Source of the DNA: Litomosoides sigmodontis
Taxonomy: Eukaryota; Nematoda; Chromadorea; Rhabditida; Onchocercidae
Length of the DNA: 64,000 bases
Direction of reading: 5' to 3'
Assembly: GCA_963070105.1 (NCBI GenBank)
Contig: OY718804.1
Span: forward strand, 9,888,317-9,952,316
Notes under the pieces: model-generated
Database searches by the model: none
What the model saw: only the letters and a program-made list of their open reading frames with translations
What the model was told of the DNA's origin: nothing
Position numbers and translations under genes: made by a program
Shown: positions 29,702-41,750 of the stretch, in pieces
Numbering within the stretch: the stretch's first letter is position 1
How the letters are laid out: every line of letters starts with the position of its first letter

Positions 29702-32700
29702 CTAACACAGAGTTATTTTATTATTTTGCCTCATTCTTATCATTTCATGATATCGTTGCTTCTCCAGTTCAATTTCTTTCTGAATACGTTGCATTGCGAC
29801 AATCTTTTCATTCTTCTTTCGTCGTACTGAACCAAGTCTGAATGAACTGGTGACCCAATCTGGTTGGGGCTCCTCTTCAAATGGATCGTATTCATCTTCT
29901 ATGTCCTCCATTTTATGTGAGAGCAAAGTTTGGATTGGCTTCTGTTTCATATTGATTGCAATGCTTCGAATTGCTTCAAATGAAGTGAATTTTTTCTAAT
30001 GAGCCAAATGAACTCGGGAAACAACTCCCTTGATCGTTATATGAATTAAAGTCTTATTCAAAATTTCTTTACTTGTAACCAAAGCTTTATTATATTGTTT
30101 TGCTTGCATAAATTCAAATTCACTTAGTGAAATTCTGTTGACACGTTGTGTTGTCTATTTTAATGAAAGCGTCAGAAAGTTATTCAAAATGGCAAAAAAC
30201 TTCATTTCATTGAAGTTGCAATTGCTAAATTCAAATCAATGCTTACCGGAAATTTCTAAAGGATCAGGTTGTTTGGAATGAAATGGCAATTTCGATGTAG
30301 CATTGTTGATAGAAGTATTCTTTCCATTTTCATCAATTATGGATCTTTTCTGGCAATCATCTCTTCCGGCCATTCTTCGGCTAATTTGAGGGTCGCCTAA
30401 AATTTATTTCTATAAAGTGGAGCCATGTCATTTACTTTTAATTTATTGATTGGGGGTGAAGTGTGAAGGAAATTTATTCATAGATAAATATGAGCAGTGT
30501 AAATATGAAGTAATGGCTAATGCTAAAATTTATACCAACAAAAAAGTTTGGGCTTCGAAAAATTGATGAAAAAATACACCAAAGTTCTAGGAAGAAATCA
30601 TATGAACCACTTCGTTCAACTCTTTAATGCTTTTAACTGCTAAAAAATTGAAATATTCAAGTGTATAACATATGTTCAAGTGTATAACATGTAACATTGT
30701 ACCACTCTGAAACAGTTTTTAAATATCGAGAATTTTAATGATACACGGAAAGTGTTTTGTGTTATCCTTGCAGGATGTGGTTGCGGGACAGAATTTCATG
30801 AGAAAATATATTCGCCGGAACTATTATTGCGGCAAAAGAAGATGAAATTCATAGCATCTGAGAAATACAGTTAAAAGAAACGAGAAATGTTTTTCAAAAA
30901 AAAGGAACCGATTTTAGAAAAAACTCTTTCAATGTTGTTCGATGAAGAAATCGAGGTTGTCGTTCCCTCTAAAACGTTAATTGCCGTTTGACCGGAAGGT
31001 TTCTGAAGCATATCTTCCTGCTCTTTCCTGATTGTACAAATTCCTGAAACAATGAGAACCATTCTAGCAGAACAGTACAGCAGTGATCATCACTTTACGG
31101 ATGGGAAAAGAATGAGCAAAAGAGAAATGAATTAAATGAATTTTCTTTTTTTGCTGAGTCTAATTTGCATTGCTGAGCGGTCCTGCATGAATTATGCATT
31201 TCGCCATATTTACTAGACGACAGTTTTAAGATTGAAAACCATACGGTACAAGCTAACGTGTTATCAAACTTTGCTTCGCAATTATGCTTCAACACGATTG
31301 CTTTAAACTCTAACATTAATAGAGAAAAAAAAGAATAGCGAACAAAAGAAAATGCCGACATGTTTCAATCAATTTGGATGAAAAGCGAATCATCATTTGG
31401 ATGATTTCCGTAAAATCAGGCGCATACGATGTGAGAAATCTCTTTGCTAGCTATTACTTCCAGGATTTCTCCTACACAAATCAGGTTGGATTGGACTGAA
31501 TTAAGACTTCACCGAAGTGACACAAATTTATTCAGTTATGCTATTAGGTAAGTTAAGCGTAACTGATCCGTAACCATCCAGCAATAATACAACTCCATCT
31601 ATTCCTACGTAAACATAAGAAAGAAACGCTTACGATGATTGTCCACTTCTGCTTTCTCATTAGCAGTTGCTCTATCTTTATTCCGGACATCGTCACCACT
31701 CTGCTGCCAGCCATCAGATGTTTGAACCGCCCGTTTGGTGCACTCTCCGTCATCCCCTTTCAAATATCTCACAGTTGTTTTCATTTCCTTATGTCCACTT
31801 TGCTCCTCCGTGAACTTTTCAAATGCTTCATCTCAAAGACATTTGCTAGATTAATGAAAATAATTGCAAAGTATGCTTCATATTTTGATAATTTAAATAA
31901 ATTTCGTTTTCTAACAAATTCAAACTGTATTTTAATAAAACAAACTAATTTCCCTGTCGTAAAAATTTAAAAATTCATCTTATATTTGGTGATAGGGACA
32001 TTCGTGAAGGGAAAAGTGATGGGATTAAAAATGACATACTAAACACGCCCGCGCACTTTTCAATTTTACTACTTGAATTTCTGAAACTTCAACACAGATC
32101 ACAATGTAATTTTATCTTCTAATATCCGAAATTTCCCTGACCTCTTCCCTATTTATGTAATTGAGATATTACGAACAATGCTTTTTTTAATTTACAAATA
32201 ATATTTAAAAGAGGAAAATAGCAATACAGTTTCAATTCACTTTGTCTAGATCTTCAAATTGCATGCATATTTTTATCATTTTAGCATAGTCTGAAATGAA
32301 CTTTCACATCATCGTGGCACAAAGAGTAACCGAAATTAATCTTTTCCCCCAAATAAAACGAAGGAAATTGAAAAGTAAAGGGATAAAAGGGAGTAAAAAA
32401 CGTAAGTGAGCAGAATTTATTGTTGAAATATTTGAAGCGACAAATTGTTTTAAATGCTTCGCATCCGTGAAATCTTTCATTAACCGATAATAATTGATAT
32501 TGCAAGGAGCAAAAGGTGATGGATCCTTGCTCACTGACTGCTTATCAGTAACTGTAACTCCTCTCTGTACTGTACTTATCGCACCAATTAACTGTCCAAT
32601 TTTGTCCTTCCTCTCTCTAATTGCACTTTCTTCCGCCGTAATCGATTCACTTGACGAAAGCAATCCTGAATTTCACACTCAATCAGCAAACGATAAAAGT

Positions 32701-33438
32701 ACCGTTTGGCGAAGTTCCGCGGTTGATCACCGTATTTTCACCGTTGCAAGCGATATTCCGGTGCTGTTGCTGATGCATTCCAATGATTCGCTCGTATTCT
32801 TCAATTGTTTCCTCTGCAAAAGCATTTGCTAATTAATTGAGCAAATGTTGGATAACAATCGTTTTTGGCGAAACAAAAACTAACACTTCAATTTTGTAAA
32901 TTCGATTAGAATTTTCTCAAAAATTTTATCAATTTAAATCATTCGTTAAGCTGTGATTTCATACTAATTTCTTGGCTATTAGTTAGAGAAGTGATAAGAG
33001 AAAATGGCATAAGCATGAGGCATATATCAAATGTTTATCATTTCCTTTATGAAGGCACTGCAACTTTGATTAAAGCTGTAATGAAAATTGACAACTGAAA
33101 GACATGCGGAGTTGTCAAAATAGCGCCATGGATGATGCAACAAACCAACCTATCGATCAGTCCACGAGCCTGAGCATTTAGCTAGCATAAAAAACTCTTC
33201 ATAAGCTTCGAACACTTATGCAAATGAAGACATTCCTTAGTTAAAAGCTTTCGTTGCACATTAATGGAAGTTTTTTTTTCTTTTAATGTAAAAAAAAGTT
33301 TACTGAAAGCAACGGATGCGATGGGTGATTTGTAGGAAACTTGTTGTTGCGACAATTTTCGATTTGCTTCCACACGTTTGACGTTTGCTGTTGTCCAGTT
33401 TTCAATGTTTATTGACTTTGTTGTTTCAAATTTTGCTA
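29702..33438 (-). CDS. Unidentified multi-exon gene with charged, coiled-coil-like C terminus
   Basis: I do not recognise this protein. Splice-flanked segments on the minus strand link in phase: 33304-33438 (AKFETTKSIN...), 32703-32813 (ETIEEYERIIGMHQQQ), about 32400-32665 (LLSSSESITAEESAIRERKD...), 31634-31831 (EAFEKFTEEQSGHKEM...), 30909-31043 (ICTIRKEQEDMLQKPSG...), 30247-30396 (DPQISRRMAGRDDCQK...) and 29702-29973. The last gives EDEYDPFEEEPQPDW, VTSSFRLGSVRRKKNEK, then a helical Glu/Lys/Arg/Gln stretch and the stop. The chain is weakest between the third and fourth exons, where no phase-matching donor was certain, and two acceptors (TTTGAG, TTTGAAG) are atypical. The product would be soluble, polar, and about 400 residues or more; the 5' end was not found. 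The 3' three exons are the most convincing. Confidence 0.5.
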
Positions 33439-35052
33439 CTAAATTAATCTTTGTGTGAAAACGAAAATTTGAATGAAAGCCTTAATGTGATGAGTGCAGA
33501 GGTGATAATACACTCAGATTGAGAATTCTCACCGACAACCAATCAAATCAAACAATGAAAAACGGATTTTGCATTAGCAAATTTAGTACTTCCTATTTTT
33601 CAATAATCGTCAATTGGTTCACACTTCTTCATTTATCTGTAATTAGCCAATACATAGATAATTTGTTTAACAAATTCTACCAGCGCTGCTGTCATTTTGA
33701 GTTAGATGACGTCTGATAATCCACGTCGGATAGGTGTCATCTGATAATGGTGGTAAGCCATCCATTGTAGAGTTGTAGTTGTAGCGTGGAATTTTCTAAA
33801 ATATTTCATTTTATTTAACTGCTTACATCAGATAAATTTAGATATTATATTTTGCATTGAATTGTGCTGCAATGAATGAGTGTTATCGCTGTCGAGCAGC
33901 AGTCTTTTTAACAAAAAAATGTGAATTCAGAAATCACGTTTAGCATAATTTAGATATTACATTTAGTATTGAATTAAAGCGCAAAAATCATTCGAATTTA
34001 CTTCTTTCTCCAATTAGCAAGTCCGATGAATGTCACTAATGCAACAACACACACTACCTGAGAGGAGAAGCAATAAGCATGCACAAGGAAAATTGTTCAG
34101 TAAGTGAATGAAATTAAAATTCATTCTCTCCGTAGTTCGGGAGGAATTTCATAGGGAACAACTGATAATGCATGTTGGAGGGTTACAGGGAAAAGAGGGG
34201 AGATGATTGCGGAATGTAATTCCGCAACACTCCTTGCGCTGCGGAAGAAATAAATTTATTTCTCACCAACAATACACATCAATGAATTATCGCAACTGTT
34301 ATTGTGGCAAAAAAAAAAAAGAGAAAACCTTGCACTCAACTTGCTTCTCACAACTTCAAATAATAATGCACCAAAAAAAAAGGAATTACATAAAATTAAA
34401 TTAGTAGCAATTTGTTTAATTAAATATACTCTTTTAAATTTCACTTGCTATGTCATTCGTTTAAGACAAAGGTAACCTGTATATCAGCAACCTGAGATTT
34501 CTGAACTGACGCAGCAACTTGAAATTCGATCGGATTTTGAATGAAAAATTTTTGCTGAATTATTGCTCTACAAAAATGTAACCAATGAGTAGAATTATGG
34601 AACGCATTCACAGTTTTATGAATTCATCAGCTACTAATCAACTCGACTCTTTTTCTATTCCTCAAAAGCGCACTTCCTCAATAATACTTTTAAATTTCAT
34701 TATTTTCTCTCAACGATTCATCACCGATATAATCACAATTGCTTGTTAGCAATTAATTTGTTTGCAAATCAATAGAAAATGGTATTCACAAATGAATTTC
34801 GCTTCATTTAGACGTTTTTCAACTTAAAATTTTGATAATGTTTTCCAGCACGGAGCGGTTGTTTGTAGCTTTAGTGATAAAAAAAGGACGCTAGAAAGGA
34901 TAGCAAATGATAAGAATTGCCATTTTTGTATGCTTCCACAATTTTGAATTGCTTCAAAGCCATTCTTCACATTTTTCAAAATTACATTTCGTTCAATCAT
35001 AGTAGCATAACTCATTTTATAAATTCTGATCGTTCGATTTGAAGTCTGAGAA

Positions 35053-35140
35053 CCTGAAATGTGCTGCTGGCACAGTTTTGAAATTCGATTGCGAATCATC
35101 TGCTCGCTCCATATTGCTCAAATTTCGTCCACTATCAGCT
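35053..35140 (-). other. Candidate exon (possible 5' exon of the unidentified gene)
   Basis: A TTTTTTACAG acceptor precedes an open segment reading DSGRNLSNMERADDSQSNFK and ending in ...VPAAHF before an AG/GTTCTC donor-like site. It contains an internal ATG (MERADDSQ). Its end phase (2) does not fit directly onto the exon at 33304-33438, so either another exon intervenes or this is chance. Confidence 0.3.
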
Positions 35141-35161
35141 GTAAAAAAATTGAAATTATAT

Positions 35162-35162
35162 G

Positions 35163-35193
<31 letters not shown>
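35162..35193. repeat. (CA)n microsatellite
   Basis: About 32 bp of near-perfect CA dinucleotide repeat with one interruption (a g near 35186). It lies in noncoding DNA next to the candidate exon at 35053-35140. Confidence 0.9.
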
Positions 35194-37607
35194 ACATAAA
35201 CGATAAGCCATTTTCATCCTAACGGCTTTTTGCATCAATTTGCTTCGTCGCAGGTCAGATGATTATTTTTCAACAACAGCAACCATAATTTAAGGAATGT
35301 GTTGCTTCAGCAATCGTTCAGCATACTGTAACACTCCTACTATTATCACTTCCATTCAGAAAATGACAGTTGTCATTTTTTTTCCTTCAAATTATCACAC
35401 TTATTTTAAATTGTAAAATTAATAAAAGGGAATAATTTTATTGCTACCCCGAATCAATCCCTCTTCCTCATCGCTCACCACTGCAGTCGTTTCATCGATG
35501 TTCATTTCGGACAAGTTCACTCGTTACACGGTAGCGCTCCCTGACTCATATCACTTGTGATAACAGCAGTAGTGATGGTGGCGGTGGTGGAAAGAGTGTT
35601 ATCAGTTGCGCTCGATAGCAACTTCCTCCAATCTCGTCCCACTGCAAGTGTTATCGTTGCTTTTGACGGAAACTCAACTTCTCATAGTTTTCCCAATCTC
35701 TCCTCATCGCAATCTTCAAAAATACGCAACAACACTTCTAGGATGCATCGCAGCAACCGTTTAAGCAACAACTTTTTATCCAAAAAATTTAATAAAATTT
35801 TTACTTAGCAGGCAAGCTAAATGTATGACAAACGCATTTATCAATCGTAAATTTTGCTAAACAAATCTATGAAAATGAATTTCAAAGAAACATGACAGAA
35901 TACTTCTTTAGAAATAGCTCTTTCTACACAGAAACACTTAAGATGGTTGTTAATAGGAGGAAAATTTATAAATAATAATTATCAATGATAACCGTACAAC
36001 GTTGACCGGTGTAGCATTCGGTTGATGGAAGAGGTGAAATTTATTGAAATTGCAATTGTCGCACTAATAATGATAGTAAAACTGGTATAATTCATTTGTA
36101 ATTTAATTGATAAACAATTGTTATAAACTATTTTGGACGACAAATTTCTTAAATTAGTAGATATGATTATGTAGGAAAATGTGATAAAGTTAATTTCATA
36201 TTACAATGTTTGCTCGATGGATGACTTCATTGTTCAACTAAATGAAATACTTTACTTTTTTAAGTCTCAAAAAAATTGAAAGTTAAACTTACAAAAATTC
36301 TTCTGCATGGAATTCCTTTCACACTTGTAAATGATGACCGTTACGAGTGATCGACGTTATCGATCAGTTTTTTTCATATAAATGTTAAAATTTTGAAAAT
36401 ATTGGAAAATTGAAGTATAACGAATTATTTAAATTTAGCATGGTTTGTTTTTGAAAAAAAGTATTTCTTCTGAAGTGGTAATTCAAAATGTACTAATTCA
36501 AAATTCAATTCACTAATTAGAAGAAGCCATTTAAAAAATATCTTTAAAAATTTTTAGCATTAATTGCACAATACTTGATGGGAGCATTTTGAAGTAAATC
36601 AGTTCATTATCACATTTCCTCAATGGTGCGATTGCATTTTAAAAGAAATAACGATGAAACTGTTAAGCGACTTGCCAGGAGAGGAAAGTAACAGGTCAGA
36701 CGGGCGCTATGATAAATAGGAAAATTATTGCTGTAAGGAATGATATGCGTCCTTCCATCTATTTGCTTTCTGACATATAAATACAGATCGATGTTCACTT
36801 AACATGGCCTTCTTAAGTATTCGTAACTTTTTACAGTTGTCAAACAACAATAATGCACGCATCTTTTGTACATGCAAAGCATAAATGGCTCTTTATGTTT
36901 CACGAGAGTTTAAATTTGAAATGCCAGCTTTTGGTCAGAATACACATCATCCAAAGTTGGGGAAGAGCGCAGTTTTGTTTTGCTCTTTCTTTGAAACACT
37001 ATCATAAGACAATTATGATATTAGAAAAATTAAAAAAAACATGTTTACAATTAACAACCATTAAAATTCTTAAGTATAAGTCATTCCCTTATGCGAATTT
37101 TCTAGCTAGAATTCTGAAGAAAATGTCTGAAGTATTTGCCGACAGAAAGCGGTCATGTTTTCAAACGATCAATCACTTCAACATTAACATCAGTAACTGC
37201 TGTTTGAAACTTATTAAGTTAACATGCAGTACCCTCGTATTTAGAAGTTGCAATCTTTAATTCGTTACAGCTGTTCGATTATCAATTACTGATATGCTTA
37301 CCACAAAGCTCAAATGATCACCTCCTTCACAAGCTTCAACATAAATTTGGAAACTGGGAATGCTATTCTTAGAAGCATACAGCTGCCTCCAGTGTAGTAG
37401 TAGATGTTTTCTGTTTAAATGATTGTAAATACTAAGTATAGCACCTACTTTTCCCTCAAAATCTTCACGCTTGAATGGGCAGAGATAGCGTCTGCGTAGG
37501 ATTGGAATTTTGTTGAAGACAAGCCTATTTTATAAATGAAAAAAGAGTGTTTATTTGTCACATAAAACACAAAAAAGGGTATTAAAAAGTATCACTTGTT
37601 TACACAA

Positions 37608-38283
37608 TTATGACATAGTCTTTCGTCTCAAAGCTTCCTCCTTACAGTGCACGAAATCTTCCATTTCTTGATTTCTCCAATAAATTCCACGTCCTCGTAA
37701 CGAATCACTTGATTGACGCAATTTATACGCCCCTGCAAAGACTTCGCGCTAAGCTCAGCAAATTTAATTTGCTAATGACATGAAATTTGCTTTTCTAATA
37801 ATCCCTCTTCTTATTCATTACAATCAATGCATGGAATAAAAGTGTAAACACTTTCAAATGAAATATCGCGATCATACTACCAAATTACACTTAGTTTTGT
37901 GGTTGTAGATGATTGCGTAACTATCTCGCTACATTATTCTGCAAATTTTAAAAATCTGATATATATGAGATAAAAATTACGCTATAATATCACTCCATTT
38001 ATGTTTCAATAAGTACGACCTGACGGCAAATTCCTTCTATTAAGTACGACGTGACGGGAAAACGGATTGCTAAATACAATCATAAAAAGAGACTTTCAAT
38101 TTGACAACGCTACCGCTCATCTATCACTGAACAACAGACATATTGCCCAAATGGTAATAACAAAGGATGTTTTGCTGGTGAATTTGGCACTATTAGCATA
38201 AACTTACCCAAACCGATCCCGCCGAGTACGGCAATAATAGCTGTGGTAGCGGTAAAGCGTTGAAGTACAACCGACCAACCCAT
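37608..38283 (-). CDS. 66-residue single-pass membrane protein, family not recognised
   Basis: Two exons, 38208-38283 and 37608-37732, join in phase (a glycine codon split G/GG) and read MGWSVVLQRFTATT, a hydrophobic stretch AIIAVLGGIGLG, then a charged tail (YKLRQSSDSLRGRGIYWRNQ ... HCKEEALRRKTMS) to a TAA stop. Splice sites are good: donor GTAAGT, acceptor TTTGCAG. A CATACAG acceptor-like site lies 14 bp before the ATG. An AATAAA is found about 60 bp after the stop. Size, an uncharged Gly-rich helix and a basic tail resemble small inner-mitochondrial-membrane assembly factors or respiratory-complex subunits, but I cannot assign a family. It diverges from the VKOR gene. Confidence 0.6.
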
Positions 38284-38767
38284 GGAAGCGACGACCTGTA
38301 TGAGCAACAGCTGACAGTTTCACTTAGCAAATTTACCCGCTTTTCATCAACAGTGACCTATTTCACTACTCGGTGGCCTAACGAATTTATCACTGAAACA
38401 TCGCTTCTTCGCAGAATTGGGAAAGCGTCTTAGGAAATTCATTGTTAATCAAGTAGACTAGGTTTGATTACCACGCTGCTGCACGATATTCAGTTGAAGA
38501 ATGTTGAAGTAGACAAATCTTGTCTGGTTTTTTTATGTGCGTCAGCTACAGTCGTAGACGTCCGGTGGAATGTATGATAGCTGAACAGATTGGTTTTATT
38601 TCTAATACTATAAAAATGTTTGCATCTCAAACGTACAATACATTTGATAATCAATGAATTTCAAAAAATGTAAACCGTACGAGCATATTATTTCCTGATT
38701 ACTGGAAAAGCAAATCAGTTGTTTCCTGTCATTGCAGAGCCGATAATACTGCGTCAGGTCATACTCG
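38284..38767. promoter_or_regulatory. Divergent spacer, small membrane protein / VKOR
   Basis: The 484-bp spacer between two head-to-head genes should contain both 5' flanks. A TCATTGCAG site at about 38727-38736 lies about 30 bp before the VKOR ATG and is a possible trans-splice acceptor. No other element was seen. Confidence 0.4.
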
Positions 38768-39569
38768 ATGGCTGCAAGTTATATCTGTGCCACTGTATCA
38801 TTTATAGGATTGGCTCTATCCCTTTATGCACTCTATGTGGAACACAATTTAGATCTTGACATTAATTATCAGCCAATGTGTGATATAGCTTCGTATGTTA
38901 GTTGCTCGAAAGCTTTTCGTTCACCATTTGCCGAAGGTCTCGGAGTTGCACCACGTATTCTTGGAGCTGATCATATATTAACTCAGGTATGCCAAATAAC
39001 ATGACTGTTCGGGAGAATAATAATTGTTAGTATTGGAAGATTGCGCACGAAATTTTACAGTAAGATGTAAAACCTACCCCACTGTCTTCTATTCTGGTCG
39101 AATAGAAGTTGGTACGAGTAACATAAATTTCAAGTTCTTTAATGCGTGATAGCACACAGTGCTGTACATGATATGGACATACCAAAGGTTTATTTTAAAG
39201 TTTATCTAATGGAGAAATCCAAATCACAAAAATTATGGCTTTAACATTGACACACTTTGTCTGAAGAGCACTTGCATGCATAATAAACTAGAATTATTTC
39301 AGAGAAATCCTATGTACGGTTGTTTTTCTTATACCATCATGTTCGTACTACAATTCATTCAGAGTTCTTGGGCAAGAAAGTTATCACAGATTTTATCGAT
39401 ATTTATGAACTTCTTGTCGATATATCTTCTTTTAGTTCTCGTTTATCTGCGCACCATTTGCGTAGTTTGTGTATGCATTTACGTTGTCAATGCACTGTTG
39501 CTTTATCTTTCATTTCAAAAACATTCCCTTTTGGACCACAGTTCGATTTATAATATTAAGAAATCGTAG
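38768..39569 (+). CDS. VKORC1: Vitamin K epoxide reductase (VKORC1-like) ER membrane oxidoreductase
   Basis: VKOR family enzymes are four-helix ER membrane thiol oxidoreductases that reduce vitamin K epoxide or quinone and can couple to protein disulfide formation. Two exons, 38768-38986 and 39303-39569, join in phase to 161 residues (human VKORC1 163). The luminal loop cysteines are Cys38 and Cys46, with the same eight-residue spacing as human Cys43/Cys51. The active-site CXXC is CVVC at 126-129. A serine (Ser52) matches the human Ser57 position, and Tyr133 matches human Tyr139, although the TYA motif is IYV here. Other family marks are SPFAEGLG, ILGADHIL and FGC-like YGCFSYTIMF. All catalytic cysteines are present, so it looks functional. 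Start is the first ATG, just before helix 1. Confidence 0.93.
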
Positions 39570-39724
39570 ATTTTTGACATTTGTTTCAGTTTCCTTCTCG
39601 ACGTTTCTTCCTCCCTCGCCTTGTCAAAGTTGAGATTTTGAACACAGTGCTGTAAATTGCAGATGCCGGGTTTAAGTAAACAAAGTACTTTAATATTTTA
39701 AGATGTTGAAATGTCTCGATATTT

Positions 39725-41750
39725 TTATATAAATTGGTGAATATAACTGCTTTGTAAAATATCTGAATTCCTCCGCATGTGCACTGATTGTTTCATATAA
39801 CTAATTTTGTTTAAACCTAGAAACAGGACTACAGCGCGAACTGACTTGCATGAAGGACATATTGGACTAAAGTGACACTGAACGGAAAGGCACACGGAGC
39901 ACACCCATCCGATGCTTACTGGAGCACCGTGGCAATGGCAGCTGGCACGATAATCTACCGACGTGGATGATGAAGGCGATCGGAATGCTGAACGCAGGGA
40001 AGCTTTTGCAAGCGTAAAACACTGCAACATAAGCTTTTTGATAAAACATAATTTATGAATAAAGTCATGAAACGTTTTATATGGATTAGCTTTTTTCTGT
40101 CCCAAGCTAACATGGGGAACTATCTGTAGTGTTTTAACTAAATATTTGTGATTTACCTAACTTCTTCAAAGAAAGTTCCTGCCAAAAAAGTGCAAATGAA
40201 CAACGTAAGTTGCTAACCATTGTATACCGCAGAAACTGTTTCGGTTTTATAAAATTGAAGTAGGTACCACCGGTAATATCGCTTGCCTGTTGCAAAATTG
40301 GTGATGTTTCACCTAAATCAATACCACGATTGTTTTTTTGTTACAATTTAGAGGGAATCGTGTAATCAAGATTTTTGAAAGTAAATAATGACCCAACAAA
40401 ATGATCCAACAAATAGAATTCAAAGAAAGGCGAATTGATAGCCGTCGTGAAATAGAAAGTACATCTTTTGAATTGTGATTGTTTGCATTCTAAACGTCTT
40501 GGGTAGTCAATCGCTCTCCAACGTTCTCACACTACTGGTAATGTTCGACTTTTCAAGTGGCTCAACACATTGGTTGTGGAGTTCCAAAAAAAAAAGATGA
40601 CTAGACTTCGAAACATTATATAAATTATATATTTAGAATAGTAAAAAGAACTAACCAATATTGGCCACATCAATGAGAATATTATGCTTATGAGCAGCAA
40701 AGAAGATATTCATTAAAATATTATGCTCCCCAAGGAGATCACTACCAATGTTGATTAAAAGGATACGCCCATCTCCATTGTCCACTTCATTCTTGTAGCG
40801 AAAGATATCTGAATAATAGTGTCACCATTATTGAAATAAAAGTTTGCACTTGCTTTCTCAGAAACAAACAATGCATGAATTACAACTCACTTGTTATTTT
40901 TATCAAAAATATGAGTTTCATTATAATCAAAACTTGAATTTAGTGCGTATAATATTCGCATGCCTTAAATTAGATTGGTATTGATGTCTACCGATAAGAT
41001 ATATATTGAAACAACTGTTATTCCTTGAAATCAACAAAGCAATTTGCGGACGGACAGAAAACACCAAGAAATAGAAGACATCAAATTCATCAGGTCAAAC
41101 GAAACATACGACAAATGGCAGTAGCAATGGCAGGTGCGAAAATTGTTGATTCCGTTGCAGTTGTTGCAGAAGCTGATTTTTTAAGCGCATTTCGTATTGC
41201 TGTTTTTATTGATGAGCTCATATCTATCTAAATAAAAGGTACAACATTTTCAACTGAATTTCAAGTATTCGTTTTATTTCAAATATCAGCTGTCAACAAA
41301 TGCTTCAAATGCCATTACCATAAAGCTTCGTCCTTATTCTCGCATTATACTGCTATATTCATTATCCAGGCCATAAACAGTTTCCCCTTTACATACTCGA
41401 TTATTCTTTCATAGTCAAGAACTATCCTCATATACCTCCTTGAAGTAAACTTAACTTTCAAAACATTAGACATTAAATTTACCTGGATCACTACCTGACT
41501 CCATAACAATCTACTAACTTTGAAGACTAACATCTATCAATGCATTTGTAACATAGATGGTTGGTTCTAAAAGTGTTCCATCAACACCGATGACGGCTAT
41601 GCGATTCGCTGCAGAAAGTGACATGTGTGCTGTGGCGTACGACGCAATAGCATGAATCAGTGTAGAAATCACTTTCTCATTATTCGCCTTCGCAGCAAAT
41701 TCACCCCAATGACGAGCATCACAGTCAATTACAATGGATAGGCAACTCAT
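39725..41750 (-). CDS. GTF2H3: TFIIH subunit p34 (GTF2H3/Tfb4)
   Basis: p34 is a core subunit of TFIIH, which opens promoters for RNA polymerase II and unwinds DNA in nucleotide excision repair; it pairs with the p44 subunit. Five exons close in frame: 41519-41750, 41110-41223, 40656-40808, 40218-40312 and 39725-40021, giving 296 residues (human 308). The N-terminal von Willebrand A-like fold is visible as LSIVIDCDARHWGE, ANRIAVIGVDG, GRILLINIGSDLLGEHNIL and KHNILIDVANI. Then come DITGGTYF and the C-terminal zinc-binding C4-type module VDYRASCHCHGAPVSIGWVC with CSVCLSVQCHFSPICPSC. Conservation fades after the zinc module, so the last 30 or so residues could be affected by a missed splice. It converges on VKOR with only 155 bp between stop codons. 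Confidence 0.93.

Larger units (their letters stand above)
33439..37607. other. Gene-poor AT-rich block
   Basis: The 4.2-kb stretch contains a CA microsatellite, one candidate minus-strand exon at 35053-35140 and several short direct repeats. It could be the 5' part of the unidentified gene to its left (long introns and promoter). The longest open frame, on the plus strand at 36853-37260, has the composition of chance AT-rich DNA. Nothing else is recognisable. Confidence 0.5.

Noticed and set aside
31095..31361. 88-codon minus-strand frame
   Set aside because: Hydrophobic Phe/Ser-rich AT-rich sequence between two better exon candidates; no splice-supported edges.
35557..35808. 83-codon plus-strand frame starting with a Val-rich stretch
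   Set aside because: Low-complexity Ser/Asn-rich text without splice context or conservation clues.
36853..37260. 135-codon plus-strand open frame
   Set aside because: AT-rich chance frame with no domain pattern, no splice context and composition like the noncoding flanks.
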